Assembly (NCBI GenBank): GCA_964430475.1
Contig: CAYSEQ010000004.1
Location: 1-64,000, forward strand
Length of the DNA stretch: 64,000 nt
DNA from: CAYSEQ01 sp964430475
GTDB lineage: Bacteria > Patescibacteriota > Microgenomatia > UBA8517
Reading direction: 5' to 3'
Every line of letters starts with the position of its first letter. The stretch's first letter is position 1. A program made the translations under genes and the position numbers. The notes beneath the pieces are model-generated. The model was not told where the DNA came from and ran no database searches. It worked only from the letters and a program-made list of their open reading frames with translations. This document shows positions 25,817 through 35,066 of this stretch, one piece after another.

Positions 25817-27477
25817 ATCTTTTCTTGATAAAGATACTTTTGGTATTCTTTTAAAACCCTTTTTGTATTGTAGACATTTGATAGTTCCATTGACGCTCTC
25901 ATCATTTTTATCCATTCAGTAGGTATTCCATCAGCACCTCTTTTATAAAAGATTGGCGCTATTTCATTTTCCAGGATATCATAAAAGCTTTCTGCTACAC
26001 GGTTAGGATCTAATACCCACCCTCTTCCCTTCCAGTCGACCTCGTAAGTCCAGCCGTCAAGAACTGTTACATTTAAAACACCATTGGACGCTGCCTTCAT
26101 TCCGCTTGTCCCACAAGCTTCCTGATTTCCTTTAGGTGTATTTAGCCAGACATCGCTTCCTGATGTAAGGTGATTTGAAAGGGAGATATTGTAATTTGGC
26201 ACAAAGATAGCGCAGCCCGCAAGGTCGCTTGAAAAGATTTTGATTATTTCTTCTATGATATATTTGGAGTTAGGATCAGCGGTATGGGAATTTCCTGCAA
26301 ATAAAAGCTGTACTGGCCTTTCCGGATTTTTCAGGATTTTTTTGAGCCTTGCGATATCTTTAAATATAATCATAGGCTGTTTATACTCTGCCAGGCGCCT
26401 TGCCCAAGTTATTACGAGTTTGTTGGGATCGTATCCAAAGCCAGTTCTTTTTATTACTGATGAAACAAGTTCTTGCTTTTTGTACATATGTATTTCCCAA
26501 ATTTGTTGGTTGCTTAGACTTGGATTTCTGAAATCACTATCTTGCCATCTTAGAAGGTTTACTCCATTGGTTATTGGAAAAAAGTCGAAATCTGGCCAGG
26601 TTTTTTTTGCAAATTCCGCATGGATCTTGCTAACAGCGGATTGCTTACTGGAGATTTTGAGTGCAAAGAGTGTGGAACTAAAGGTATTTTCGTCGATTAA
26701 GCCATCTTTGAAAAGAATATGGTTATCTATTCCCATTTTCTCTGCAAAAAACATGGAGTATTTTTCAATTAAAGATCGTGGGTATTGAGGATTGCCAGCT
26801 GGAACAAGGGTATGATTTGTGTAGACTATTTTTTCTTTAGCTTTTGACCATGCCTCTTCAAAGGTAAGTCCGGAATTTTTCATCATATCTAAGACTATTT
26901 CCCAAATAAGAAACTCCGGTCTTGCCTCGTTTATATGATAGATTTTAGGTTTAATACCCAATGCATTGAGAAGTTTGATTCCACCAACTCCCAGAAGGAT
27001 TTGTTGCCGAATTTGGCTTTCGCTATCCCCTTGATACAAGGCGTCCATATCAGAAATCCACTCGCTGGGGTTTCCTTCAACATTGCTTGACAAGAAAAAA
27101 AGAATTGTCGTATCAGATAGTCTTACATGATAGGATTTTACACGCACCTTGTTGCTGCCAAGTGTAATTTCAAGGATCAAAGGTTTACCTTGTTGTGTTG
27201 TTGGTCTTAAAAATGAGGTATCGTGGTCAAATTCAGAATCCCGAGTTTCTGCTTTTCCTTGTGCTGTTATGTGTTGAAGAAAGTTTTTGCCCTTGTAAAG
27301 AATTCCTATCCCCACAAATGGGTAATGTTCAATCGCCGCTTCGTTAATGAGATCACCCGCAAGCACACCCAGACCTCCAGAATAGGTCGGAAGTTCATTG
27401 TCAATGGCAAACTCACTACAGAAATAAGCAACTGGATTTTTAACTTCAGGGAGTTTCATTATTTTAAAGTTTGACAA
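25813..27477 (-). CDS. glgP: Alpha-glucan (glycogen/maltodextrin) phosphorylase, short form
   Basis: 554 residues. Releases glucose 1-phosphate from alpha-1,4-glucans using pyridoxal phosphate. The N-terminal phrases AYFCSEFAIDNELPTYSGGLGVLAGD match the short phosphorylase group (TIGR02094 type). The cofactor Lys is in EACGTSGMKAASNG near the C-terminus, followed by NVTVLDGW. At about 550 residues it is the short bacterial/archaeal form rather than the 800-residue enzyme. No other glycogen gene is near. It overlaps the receiver gene tail to tail by four bases. Confidence 0.92.
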   Translation of the reverse strand: MSNFKIMKLPEVKNPVAYFCSEFAIDNELPTYSGGLGVLAGDLINEAAIEHYPFVGIGILYKGKNFLQHITAQGKAETRDSEFDHDTSFLRPTTQQGKPLILEITLGSNKVRVKSYHVRLSDTTILFFLSSNVEGNPSEWISDMDALYQGDSESQIRQQILLGVGGIKLLNALGIKPKIYHINEARPEFLIWEIVLDMMKNSGLTFEEAWSKAKEKIVYTNHTLVPAGNPQYPRSLIEKYSMFFAEKMGIDNHILFKDGLIDENTFSSTLFALKISSKQSAVSKIHAEFAKKTWPDFDFFPITNGVNLLRWQDSDFRNPSLSNQQIWEIHMYKKQELVSSVIKRTGFGYDPNKLVITWARRLAEYKQPMIIFKDIARLKKILKNPERPVQLLFAGNSHTADPNSKYIIEEIIKIFSSDLAGCAIFVPNYNISLSNHLTSGSDVWLNTPKGNQEACGTSGMKAASNGVLNVTVLDGWTYEVDWKGRGWVLDPNRVAESFYDILENEIAPIFYKRGADGIPTEWIKMMRASMELSNVYNTKRVLKEYQKYLYQEKI

Positions 27478-27552
27478 ATTTTTTTAAAAATTTCTAGGAT
27501 TTAAGTTTTATTTTTTGATTTTTTGAATTTATTTAATTTATGCCCGAGATTG

Positions 27553-27581
27553 TTGACATGGAAGTCCTAACCTATTAAGCT
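27553..27581 (+). promoter_or_regulatory. Predicted promoter of the 27597 gene
   Basis: A perfect TTGACA (27553-27558), a 17-base spacer and TAAGCT (27576-27581). The transcript would start at about 27588, nine bases before the ATG. Confidence 0.45.
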
Positions 27582-27596
27582 TGAAAGAGAACTGCC

Positions 27597-28100
27597 ATGA
27601 ATGCTTATGGAGATAGCGGGACTTACCACCTAGTAAGACCTAAAAGGAAACTCAGGATAAAAAGAAATTTTCTTGATTTATACTCTAGATATTTGGGCTT
27701 AAGTAAAGAAAAAAAGGTTTTAATTCTTCTTTTTTTGATAGGCATCGCTGGTATTTTTGTAAATTTAGTTCTTTTTTTAAGTAATCAAGAGATTGTTGAT
27801 CAGGTAATTGAACAAAATTACTCTTCAGGTTTTGAGACGCAGGATGGGACAATAGAAAAAGTTTTAAAAAAAGGAATGGAGTTTGAGGTAAAGTTGGAAG
27901 ATGGCAAAAGCATAAGTGTCTCTTTAACAGGTTCTACAGATATTAAATGGTGGGATTCTGAGAAGAATTTGGAGCATCAAATTGAACCATTCACTCTTTC
28001 TAATTTACAGCCAGGTAGAAAAGTGAAAGTTTCTTATGAAAAGAATGATTTGGACCAGAAAAACCCAATTCCTTTAACCAAATTTATAATTATTTACTGA
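27597..28100 (+). CDS. Membrane-anchored small beta-domain protein
   Basis: 167 residues. A basic N-terminus and one membrane helix (about 43-62) lead into an external domain of about 90 residues (QDGTIEKVLKKGMEFEVKLEDGKSISVSL ... LQPGRKVKVSYEK). It reads like a small OB-type barrel as in DUF5666-like domains. Function unknown. It is followed 18 bases later by the large secreted protein and probably shares its transcript. Confidence 0.6.
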   Translation: MNAYGDSGTYHLVRPKRKLRIKRNFLDLYSRYLGLSKEKKVLILLFLIGIAGIFVNLVLFLSNQEIVDQVIEQNYSSGFETQDGTIEKVLKKGMEFEVKLEDGKSISVSLTGSTDIKWWDSEKNLEHQIEPFTLSNLQPGRKVKVSYEKNDLDQKNPIPLTKFIIIY

Positions 28101-28118
28101 TGACCATTTTTAGAATTT

Positions 28119-30173
28119 ATGTTTAAAAAAATGATTTTAACTAAAAAAAGCCCTTTACTGATATTTTGCTTTGCTTTTTCTGTAATTGTATTTCTTTTTG
28201 GAAGTATAAGGGAGGTCAAAGCTGGACGTGCTCACTTACAAGGTAGAGTAGTTAAAAATGATCCCGCATGGCAATGTAAACTAGAGGCGCCCGATGTCTC
28301 TCGGTATTATTGGGGTAGTTCAAGGTGCGATCCAAGCTGGTGTTACGCGGGATCAGGTTTTGATATTTTTTGGAGGCAACCTTCGCGAGGGGTAACCTCA
28401 TGGCAAAGGCTTAATAGTTTAGAGTGTGAGGAAACTAAGCCTAGTTACACTTCTGAAAATACGGGGAGTGAGCCATACGCCGATGCAGATGGGGAAGAAG
28501 TCTTTGTACGCATAGTAATGAGTGATCCTAGTGTCAAACTTGAGCATGCGTTTTTTGAAACAACTTATGGCAACAGGGTGCGTTGTATTGAAGGTCATCC
28601 GATAGATTTTATTTTTGAAAATCCTGGTCCGGTACAGGAAGTAAAACTTACAATTTATGACAATGGTAATGGTTGTAATTGGAATAATCTTTGGTTTGAT
28701 CAGCGACTAGGACCTGCAGGTTTATCAAAGGAATGTTTACCAAGTGGTGATAAGCTTAAGCTTTCCTGGATTCAACCGCCACAAACAACTAGCTTCTTAG
28801 TTAAATTAGACTACGATTACCTTACAAAAAAGCAAGGTCCAAACTATCAACAATTTTGTGTCACAGCACCTTATCCATTTTTTCCGCCCCCGACTATCTC
28901 CCAAGAGGTGAACATTTTACCCAACACAAACTATATCGGTTGGGCAGTTGCTTCTGCATGGGGTAATTGTAGTGATCAGTTTGGTGAAAGCGGGCAGGCG
29001 GAGGATTTTAGATGTGTTTCAGTACTTCCAAGTTGTACAATTTCGGTTGATGATATAACTATTCCAGCAGGTTCAACAAAAAAGGTACTTCCTTCATTAA
29101 CTCAAAACAACGGGACTGTCGATGAAGTGGAATTTGAAATATCGAATCCTGATAATGTTTCCGTGTGCGATTCAAGTAGCAGTTCCTGTAGGCAGGGACA
29201 AGGAAATTATACCGATAGAACCTCGCCTTTTGACGCCAATATTACCGCTTATTTGCCTGGTAGTACAACTTTGATAATTACTGGCAGGATGCAAGATGAG
29301 CCTGGTGGACCATATTCTTGTTCTGACACAGCCCAAATTTCTGTAACCAATACCCTTCCTTGGTGGCAGGTTGTTGGAGGGGATGCGGTCGTAAGCCAAG
29401 GGAATCTGGTTTCAAAGTTGCCGAATTTAAATGTTTGCCCTGGTTGCGTATTCATAGCAGATAATCCCCAAGGCCACCCTGGTGTTCCCTCTGCAGGAGG
29501 GGAGACAGATTTTGGGGAGGGAAGAATATCAAGTAAAGGTTGGGTTGTTGAGGATTCTCCGTACAGGGGAACTGAACCTTTTAGCTACGAATACTTTGAG
29601 AAGAAAATTCCTATTGGTGTAGAGTTAAAAAATCCAGGTAATCAATTTGAGCAGGAAGATGTTGACGATTGCGAAGAATTTGAAGGTTATTGTTGGTTTA
29701 AATACGATGGAAGTGATTCCGGAGTTGACCTAACTACTTCTGGGAGAGTTATCGATGCTAAGAAAAAGAAGGTTGTTCTTTTTGTAAAAAACTCGGATTT
29801 TGAGATAAAATCCCTTCTAAAGGTCACACGGGGCCTGGGAGGATTTTATGTAATAGTAGAGGGCGATCAAGATAACGGTCCCGCAATAAGAATTGATCCA
29901 TTAATTGGAGACAATATACTAGATTCAAATCCAGACATCGAAGGAATTTTCTTTACAGAAAGGACATTTTCAACAGGTACTCAAGGAAACGGAGGCGATA
30001 ATCAACTTTATATAAGAGGATCAGTTTTTGCTAAGAAGTTCCAACTTCAAAGGGATTTGGCTAGAAACTTTACAACTCCAGCAGAAGTCTTTGAATTCGC
30101 ACCTGACTTAATCCTTAATTGGCCCATCTTCCTCAGCCCCAAAAATATTATCTGGAGAGAGGTTACTCCTTGA
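28119..30173 (+). CDS. Large secreted Cys-rich protein, PilX-like C-terminus
   Basis: 684 residues. A signal peptide or anchor (about 12-36, ending VKAGRAHLQG) precedes many aromatic and Cys residues in the first 290 residues. A beta domain (about 300-420) follows, then a region with GWVVEDSPYRG and GVELKNPGNQ, and a parallel-beta-like section (VIVEGDQDNGPAIRI; GSVFAKKFQLQRDL). The end, PDLILNWPIFLSPKNIIWREV, resembles the end of the PilX-like protein at 15632-17080. It is probably a surface or pilus-associated protein. No enzyme motif recognised. Confidence 0.6.
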   Translation: MFKKMILTKKSPLLIFCFAFSVIVFLFGSIREVKAGRAHLQGRVVKNDPAWQCKLEAPDVSRYYWGSSRCDPSWCYAGSGFDIFWRQPSRGVTSWQRLNSLECEETKPSYTSENTGSEPYADADGEEVFVRIVMSDPSVKLEHAFFETTYGNRVRCIEGHPIDFIFENPGPVQEVKLTIYDNGNGCNWNNLWFDQRLGPAGLSKECLPSGDKLKLSWIQPPQTTSFLVKLDYDYLTKKQGPNYQQFCVTAPYPFFPPPTISQEVNILPNTNYIGWAVASAWGNCSDQFGESGQAEDFRCVSVLPSCTISVDDITIPAGSTKKVLPSLTQNNGTVDEVEFEISNPDNVSVCDSSSSSCRQGQGNYTDRTSPFDANITAYLPGSTTLIITGRMQDEPGGPYSCSDTAQISVTNTLPWWQVVGGDAVVSQGNLVSKLPNLNVCPGCVFIADNPQGHPGVPSAGGETDFGEGRISSKGWVVEDSPYRGTEPFSYEYFEKKIPIGVELKNPGNQFEQEDVDDCEEFEGYCWFKYDGSDSGVDLTTSGRVIDAKKKKVVLFVKNSDFEIKSLLKVTRGLGGFYVIVEGDQDNGPAIRIDPLIGDNILDSNPDIEGIFFTERTFSTGTQGNGGDNQLYIRGSVFAKKFQLQRDLARNFTTPAEVFEFAPDLILNWPIFLSPKNIIWREVTP

Positions 30174-30259
30174 TTAAGATCCTCAATAAGGTTAGTATAG
30201 TTTTAAAAAGTAAAGCGTTTTTAGGTCATGTTTAGGTTTAGGTGTAAGATTTGAAGATA

Positions 30260-30544
30260 ATGAGTCAAGATAACCTTGCAAGAATTAACGATTTTTTGAA
30301 ATTTGCAGGATTTTCAGGATTTTTAGTTGCTTCGACAATTTTTTTAGGTTGGAGCTATCATATCTTCCGAGGTTTTCTTGGTGTTGGAAAAATTGAGAAG
30401 CTTTGGTGGATTTTTCTAGTTGTTTCGCTTTTTTCGCTTGGAGTTTTTATATTTATTTTCAATTTTTTCTTCGGAGGCCTAGGTGGTGCGAGTTTAAGGG
30501 AAAAAGGTGAGATTATCTTAAGCATCTTTGCAGTGAAAAGGTAA
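30260..30544 (+). CDS. Small two-helix membrane protein
   Basis: 94 residues with two long hydrophobic segments separated by a short polar loop (GVGKIEKLW), and a Gly-rich FFGGLGG after the second. The layout resembles the small Gly-containing two-helix proteins often found in pilus regions of this lineage. Function unknown. A TAAGAT hexamer at 30245-30250 lies ten bases before the ATG at 30260, which is preferred over TTG 30251. Confidence 0.5.
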   Translation: MSQDNLARINDFLKFAGFSGFLVASTIFLGWSYHIFRGFLGVGKIEKLWWIFLVVSLFSLGVFIFIFNFFFGGLGGASLREKGEIILSIFAVKR

Positions 30545-30579
30545 AAGGGAATTAAAAAAAGCTTACTTAACTAATCTTT

Positions 30580-32109
30580 ATGCTGGCGAAAGTTATTTCA
30601 GGGGCAACGCTTGGATTAGGGGCTTGTTTGATAGAGGTGGAGGTGGATATTCCTGGCGAAGGTCTTCCCACTTTTACGATTGTTGGGCTTCCTGACAAAG
30701 CTGTAGAGGAATCTAAGGAGAGAGTTCGCTCTGCCCTTAAAAACACCGGGGCTTTGTTCCCTGAAGGAAGAATTACTGTAAATCTTGCTCCTGCAGATTT
30801 GCCGAAAGTAGGTCCAAGTTTCGATCTACCAATCGCTTTGGGTATTTTAATTGCTTCTGGACAGGTAGATTCTCATATCTCAGATGCTATCTTTTATGGT
30901 GAGTTGTCATTGGATGGAAATTTAAGACACACAAGAGGTATTTTGCCTATAGTTTATTTTGCTCGCGAGAAGGGTTTTAAGAAAGTCTTTATCCCCAAGA
31001 CCAACGAGAAGGAAGCTTCGGTTGTTTCAGGTATTGATGTTTATCCGGTTGAGAGTCTTCTTGAACTGGTTAGATTTTTTAGGGGTGTAGTAGATATAAA
31101 GCCAGTTAGAAAGGTGAGCCTTAAAGAATTACTAAAGTCTCAAGAGGCAGAATTTGATTTTAGTGAGATTGTTGGCCAGGAACATGCAAAAAGAGCTATG
31201 GAGATTGCTGCTGCTGGAGGACACAATATCTTTTTAAAAGGTACCCCTGGAAGTGGAAAAACAATGCTTGCCCGAGCCTTGCCGGGGATATTACCGCGGT
31301 TAACCGAAGAAGAAGCGTTGGAGGTTACGAAGATTTATTCTATATCCGGAAATTTATCCCACTCTGAAGCAATAGTGACATCTCGGCCTTTTAGAAGCCC
31401 CCATCATACAACCAGTAGAATAGGACTTATTGGTGGAGGTTCAAATCCTGCTCCAGGTGAAGTGTCTCTTGCGCATCGAGGAGTACTTTTTTTGGACGAA
31501 TTTCCGGAGTTCCCAAGACATGTCTTGGAAGCATTACGACAACCTTTGGAGGATGGAGTTGTCACTATTTCAAGGGCGAAAGGTTCTGTAACTTATCCAG
31601 CCCAATTTTTACTTGTTGCTGCCAGTAATCCCTGCCCGTGTGGGTATTTTGGTGATCCTAAAAAAGCTTGTAGATGTTTGCCCAGTGCTATCCAGAGGTA
31701 TCAGAGAAAAATTTCAGGCCCTATTATAGATAGGATAGATATTCATGTCCATGTTCCGGCAGTCGATACGGACAAGCTTGTTAATAATTCACTAAGAGCC
31801 GAAACTTCAAAAAAAATACAAACGCGGGTTCAAAAGGCAAGGGATGTCCAGAATGAACGCTATAAAGGAAATAAATTTAAATCAAATAGTGAACTTTCAT
31901 CAAAATTTATTAGAAAGTTTTGTCCTTTAACTTCTAATTGCCTTGCTTTATTGCGTAGTGCAGTAGCCTCGATGAATTTGACCGCTAGGTCTTACTATAA
32001 GGTTATAAAGGTGGCAAGAACAATAGCAGACCTAGAAGGTTCAGACGATATAAGTCCTAATCACATCGCTGAGGCTCTTCAATATAGACCAAAAGATCAT
32101 GAAATTTAG
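30580..32109 (+). CDS. comM: ComM/YifB-type Mg-chelatase-like AAA+ ATPase
   Basis: 509 residues. An N-terminal S5-like fold (VGLPDKAVEESKERVRSAL; INLAPADLPKVGPSFDLPIALGIL) is followed by an AAA+ domain with Walker A GTPGSGKTMLARALPG and Walker B GVLFLDEFPEF, a four-Cys finger-like patch (NPCPCGYFGDPKKACRC), and a C-terminal magnesium-chelatase-type domain. ComM is a branch-migration helicase for natural transformation in Vibrio and Haemophilus. With the type IV pilus here, DNA uptake is plausible. murC follows immediately, with its ATG next to the comM stop. Confidence 0.95.
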   Translation: MLAKVISGATLGLGACLIEVEVDIPGEGLPTFTIVGLPDKAVEESKERVRSALKNTGALFPEGRITVNLAPADLPKVGPSFDLPIALGILIASGQVDSHISDAIFYGELSLDGNLRHTRGILPIVYFAREKGFKKVFIPKTNEKEASVVSGIDVYPVESLLELVRFFRGVVDIKPVRKVSLKELLKSQEAEFDFSEIVGQEHAKRAMEIAAAGGHNIFLKGTPGSGKTMLARALPGILPRLTEEEALEVTKIYSISGNLSHSEAIVTSRPFRSPHHTTSRIGLIGGGSNPAPGEVSLAHRGVLFLDEFPEFPRHVLEALRQPLEDGVVTISRAKGSVTYPAQFLLVAASNPCPCGYFGDPKKACRCLPSAIQRYQRKISGPIIDRIDIHVHVPAVDTDKLVNNSLRAETSKKIQTRVQKARDVQNERYKGNKFKSNSELSSKFIRKFCPLTSNCLALLRSAVASMNLTARSYYKVIKVARTIADLEGSDDISPNHIAEALQYRPKDHEI

Positions 32110-33576
32110 ATGCAAGCTAAATTAAGATTTAAAAAAGAATTTATGAGAACGATGACTGAGAAAAGAAAGCCTCATGTACATTTTATGGGTATAGGAGGTA
32201 GTGCCCTAGCAGGGGTAGCGGTTTTAGCAAAAAGGCAGGGATTTGAGGTTAGTGGATGCGATGTCTCATCTCAAACTTACTATACAAAAATTCTTGAGAA
32301 GGAAGGGATTAAACCTCTTCAAGGGCATAATAAAGATCATCTTAGGAAGGATGTTGATCTTTTGGCAGTGTCCCCTGCGGTTTTTAATTTAAATCCAAAT
32401 CATCCTGAAGTGAGACTGGGGGAAGAGCGTAAGATTTTAATAAGCTGGCAGAAATTTGTAGGAGAGTATCTTCAAAGAGGAAAATTTGTAATTGCCATCT
32501 CTGGGACACATGGAAAATCAACTACTACGGCCCTGGTAGGATTGGTTCTTGAAGAAGCAGGATTTAAGCCCACGGTTTTGGTTGGTGCAATTGTTCCTGA
32601 GTGGAAAAGTGGTGTGCTTTCTGGTCAATCCGAATATTTTGTCTGTGAGGCTGATGAATTTAATCTAAATTTTTTAAATTATTCACCTTCAATTTTGATT
32701 ATTAATAACATTGAAATGGATCATCCTGAGTTTTTTGAAAGCTACAGAGAGTTTAAGAAAGCCTTTGTGTTATTCTTAAGGAAGCTTACTGGTCCTAAGA
32801 TTTTAATAGTTAATGAGGAAAGTGAAGGAGTAAGACAACTTTTGTTTTCAGAAAAAAAATGGCTGGCGGAAAATGAGGTTAAGGTAGTGGGTTATTTTTT
32901 AAAGAATTCAATTAACTTTCCCTTTTTTAAGGAGTTTGGTGCCGAGATAAAAGATCTATCTCCAAATTTTAGTAAGTTTAAAGCCCGCGAAGGCTCTTCA
33001 GAGTATGAATTTGTATTAAAAATTTTGGGAACGCATAACATTGCCAATGCTTTGGGTGTTTTGGCCTGTGCTTACCTTTTAGGTATAAAGTATGACAAGG
33101 TCGCCAGAGTTTTTAGAAAGTTTAGGGGTTTGGAAAGGAGATTTAGTTTGGTTGGGAAGACCAAAAAGGTGGAAATTTTTGATGATTATGCGGTTCATCC
33201 TACAGCAATTAGGGCCACACTTATTTCGGCAAGGCAAAAATTTCCGAAAAGTAGAATTTGGGCCGTTTTTGAGCCCCATCAGTTTTCGCGTTTGCGACTT
33301 TTTTTGGACGAGTTTGCATCTTCTTTAAGTTTAGCTCAGAAAGTGATAGTTACTCGTATTTATGCGGGAAGAGAAAAAAATTTGTTTAATGTTAAAGAGG
33401 AAGATTTAGTAAGAAAGATTGGGAGAAAAGCCTTGTTTCTGAGGAATTTTGAAGATGTTAGCAAAATAGTATCAGATAATGTTGAAAAAACTGATAAGGT
33501 TATCGTTTTTGGTGCTGGAGATTCTTATAAGCTTTCGCGCATGATTCTTGATAAGGTTAAAGAAAAACAATGCTAA
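32110..33576 (+). CDS. murC: UDP-N-acetylmuramate--L-alanine ligase
   Basis: Adds L-Ala to UDP-MurNAc in peptidoglycan synthesis. The N-terminal Rossmann motif is HFMGIGGSALAGVA, the ATP loop is SGTHGKSTTTALVG, and the central domain has CEADEFNLNF and NNIEMDHPEFF. The C-terminal domain has DDYAVHPTAI and FEPHQFSRL. The length of 488 is normal. The real start may be Met at 32152 (MTEKRKPHVHF), since the first 14 residues are not conserved in the family. Its end overlaps the BlaI-like gene by seven bases, so the wall gene and repressor are co-transcribed. Confidence 0.92.
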   Translation: MQAKLRFKKEFMRTMTEKRKPHVHFMGIGGSALAGVAVLAKRQGFEVSGCDVSSQTYYTKILEKEGIKPLQGHNKDHLRKDVDLLAVSPAVFNLNPNHPEVRLGEERKILISWQKFVGEYLQRGKFVIAISGTHGKSTTTALVGLVLEEAGFKPTVLVGAIVPEWKSGVLSGQSEYFVCEADEFNLNFLNYSPSILIINNIEMDHPEFFESYREFKKAFVLFLRKLTGPKILIVNEESEGVRQLLFSEKKWLAENEVKVVGYFLKNSINFPFFKEFGAEIKDLSPNFSKFKAREGSSEYEFVLKILGTHNIANALGVLACAYLLGIKYDKVARVFRKFRGLERRFSLVGKTKKVEIFDDYAVHPTAIRATLISARQKFPKSRIWAVFEPHQFSRLRLFLDEFASSLSLAQKVIVTRIYAGREKNLFNVKEEDLVRKIGRKALFLRNFEDVSKIVSDNVEKTDKVIVFGAGDSYKLSRMILDKVKEKQC

Positions 33577-33905
33577 ATATGTCAGTTTATAACCTCGGTC
33601 CATTGGAACAGGAAATTATGAATTGCGTTTGGGAGCAAAAAGGCGTTACGGTAGGTTATGTGTTTAAATGCTTAAAAAGAAAAAGAAACTTGGCATATAC
33701 GACAGTGATGACGATTATGGTAAGGCTTATTTCTAAAGGTTTGTTGTATAGGGAAAAGCGCGGCAGGGTCTTTATTTATTTTGCCAAAAAGTCCAAAAAA
33801 GAGGTTGCTAAAAAACAAGTCAAAAAGATTTTAAGTTCTTTGATCAATCAATATGGAAAGGAAGCAATCACCGCTTTTACCGACGAACTTAAAAAGTATA
33901 AGTGA
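33570..33905 (+). CDS. BlaI/MecI/CopY-family repressor
   Basis: 111 residues. A winged helix matches the family: LGPLEQEIMNCVWEQ (helix 1), then TVGYVFKCLKRKRNLAYTTVMTIMVRLISKGLLYREKRGRVFIYFAKKS. The C-terminal helices would dimerise and hold the site where BlaI/MecI are cut. It overlaps murC by seven bases and ends five bases before an M56 peptidase gene, the classic BlaI-BlaR1 pairing. A palindrome of the right type stands at 35037-35053. ATG 33579 is an alternative start. Confidence 0.9.
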   Translation: MLNMSVYNLGPLEQEIMNCVWEQKGVTVGYVFKCLKRKRNLAYTTVMTIMVRLISKGLLYREKRGRVFIYFAKKSKKEVAKKQVKKILSSLINQYGKEAITAFTDELKKYK

Positions 33906-33910
33906 AGTAA

Positions 33911-34927
33911 ATGCTCAAATTTCTGACAAATAAAGAATTAAAATATCTCCTAAATATTATAGGTATTTCTGTCCTTTTTGTTTTCCTTTACATAACCCTC
34001 TTCACAAAGTATATACAGGTGACGATTAGTCATCTTTTGCGACATTGTGGTGTGATAAGCGGACCTTTTTTATCTATCAATTCCTTCAACCATTACCTTC
34101 ACTATATAGGTTATATCTTGATTGTAGTACTTTTATTGACTGAAGCGATCTTTTTTATAAAAATTTTATTTTCCTATATTAAAACATGGATTTGGTCAAG
34201 GATACTTCTTTCTCGCAGGATTTTGCGTACTCCTGATAAATTAGAATCTATCCTGTCAAAAAACTCCATTTCCAAGGATTTGTTTACAGTCGTTGATGTA
34301 GATAAGAATGTCGCCCTGACTTTGGGCTGGTTTTCTCCCAAGATTGTACTTTCAGATAAGCTTATTTTTAGACTTTCGCCTCGGGAGTTAGAAGCGGTGG
34401 TATTGCATGAATATTACCATTTGAAGGGAAGACATCCATTCCTGATTGTTATATGTGAAATTTTATCTTCAACATTTTTATTGCTTCCTATTTTAAAAGA
34501 TTTGACGAAGAAACTAAGAAGTATTATGGAAAAAGAGGCAGATAAGTATGTCCTCAATCGACAGAAAACACCGCAATATCTCAACTTGGCTTTAGATAAA
34601 ATTAGTAGTGAAGAAATGTTTAATGTTTATTCCACTCTTTCTTTTTTAAGTTTAATAGGCGATAAGATTGAAGGATCAAGAAGAAAAGAGTATAACATTA
34701 GGAGATCAAGTATAATTTTTTTGATATTATTTATTTTAATATGGATCCTTCTTTTTAGTACCCCTTTTTCTTTAGAAAATCAAAAGGATGGCTTTCTAGT
34801 AGAACGAAATCATCATTTAGAATTATCAAATTGTGGTGAGAATCAGTGTCTAGAGGATTGCCTATCTGTCCGATTTTCAATTTTTGATTCTATTAAGAAA
34901 GTGGTATTCGAGAATTATATTTCTTAA
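33911..34927 (+). CDS. M56 (BlaR1/MecR1-type) membrane metallopeptidase
   Basis: 338 residues. Membrane segments lie at about 14-35, 58-80 and 275-295. The zinc motif is HEYYH at 166-170 within LEAVVLHEYYHLKGRHP, and a second Glu in MEKEADKYVL (about 211) fits the third ligand. The short external C-terminal tail (about 45 residues) has two Cys and no penicillin-binding domain, so it does not look like a beta-lactam sensor. It probably cuts the neighbouring BlaI-like repressor on an unknown cue. Confidence 0.88.
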   Translation: MLKFLTNKELKYLLNIIGISVLFVFLYITLFTKYIQVTISHLLRHCGVISGPFLSINSFNHYLHYIGYILIVVLLLTEAIFFIKILFSYIKTWIWSRILLSRRILRTPDKLESILSKNSISKDLFTVVDVDKNVALTLGWFSPKIVLSDKLIFRLSPRELEAVVLHEYYHLKGRHPFLIVICEILSSTFLLLPILKDLTKKLRSIMEKEADKYVLNRQKTPQYLNLALDKISSEEMFNVYSTLSFLSLIGDKIEGSRRKEYNIRRSSIIFLILFILIWILLFSTPFSLENQKDGFLVERNHHLELSNCGENQCLEDCLSVRFSIFDSIKKVVFENYIS

Positions 34928-35015
34928 ACAATAAAAAGGGCTTAAGTATTTTTAAATCTTAGGGTTATTTTGTTTTTAGAAAAAAACTTACTTTTATACT
35001 TAAGGAATTTGTTAC

Positions 35016-35053
35016 TTGACAAATTTGATAGTTTATTACTACACTTTGTAGTA
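35016..35053 (+). promoter_or_regulatory. Promoter with BlaI-type operator before the DsbA-like gene
   Basis: TTGACA (35016-35021), 18 bases, then TACACT (35040-35045). A perfect 7-bp inverted repeat TACTACA-CTT-TGTAGTA covers 35037-35053 and so overlaps the -10 box. The TACA...TGTA core is that of BlaI/MecI/CopY operators, though here the gap is three bases rather than the usual two. Bound repressor would block this promoter. The matching repressor gene lies 1.1 kb upstream. Confidence 0.65.
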
Positions 35054-35066
35054 TATTCTTTTAATC

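Noticed and set aside
33911..34927. Beta-lactam resistance sensor (BlaR1/MecR1)
   Set aside because: The M56 domain is present but the external penicillin-binding domain with SxxK is absent, so a beta-lactam role is not supported.
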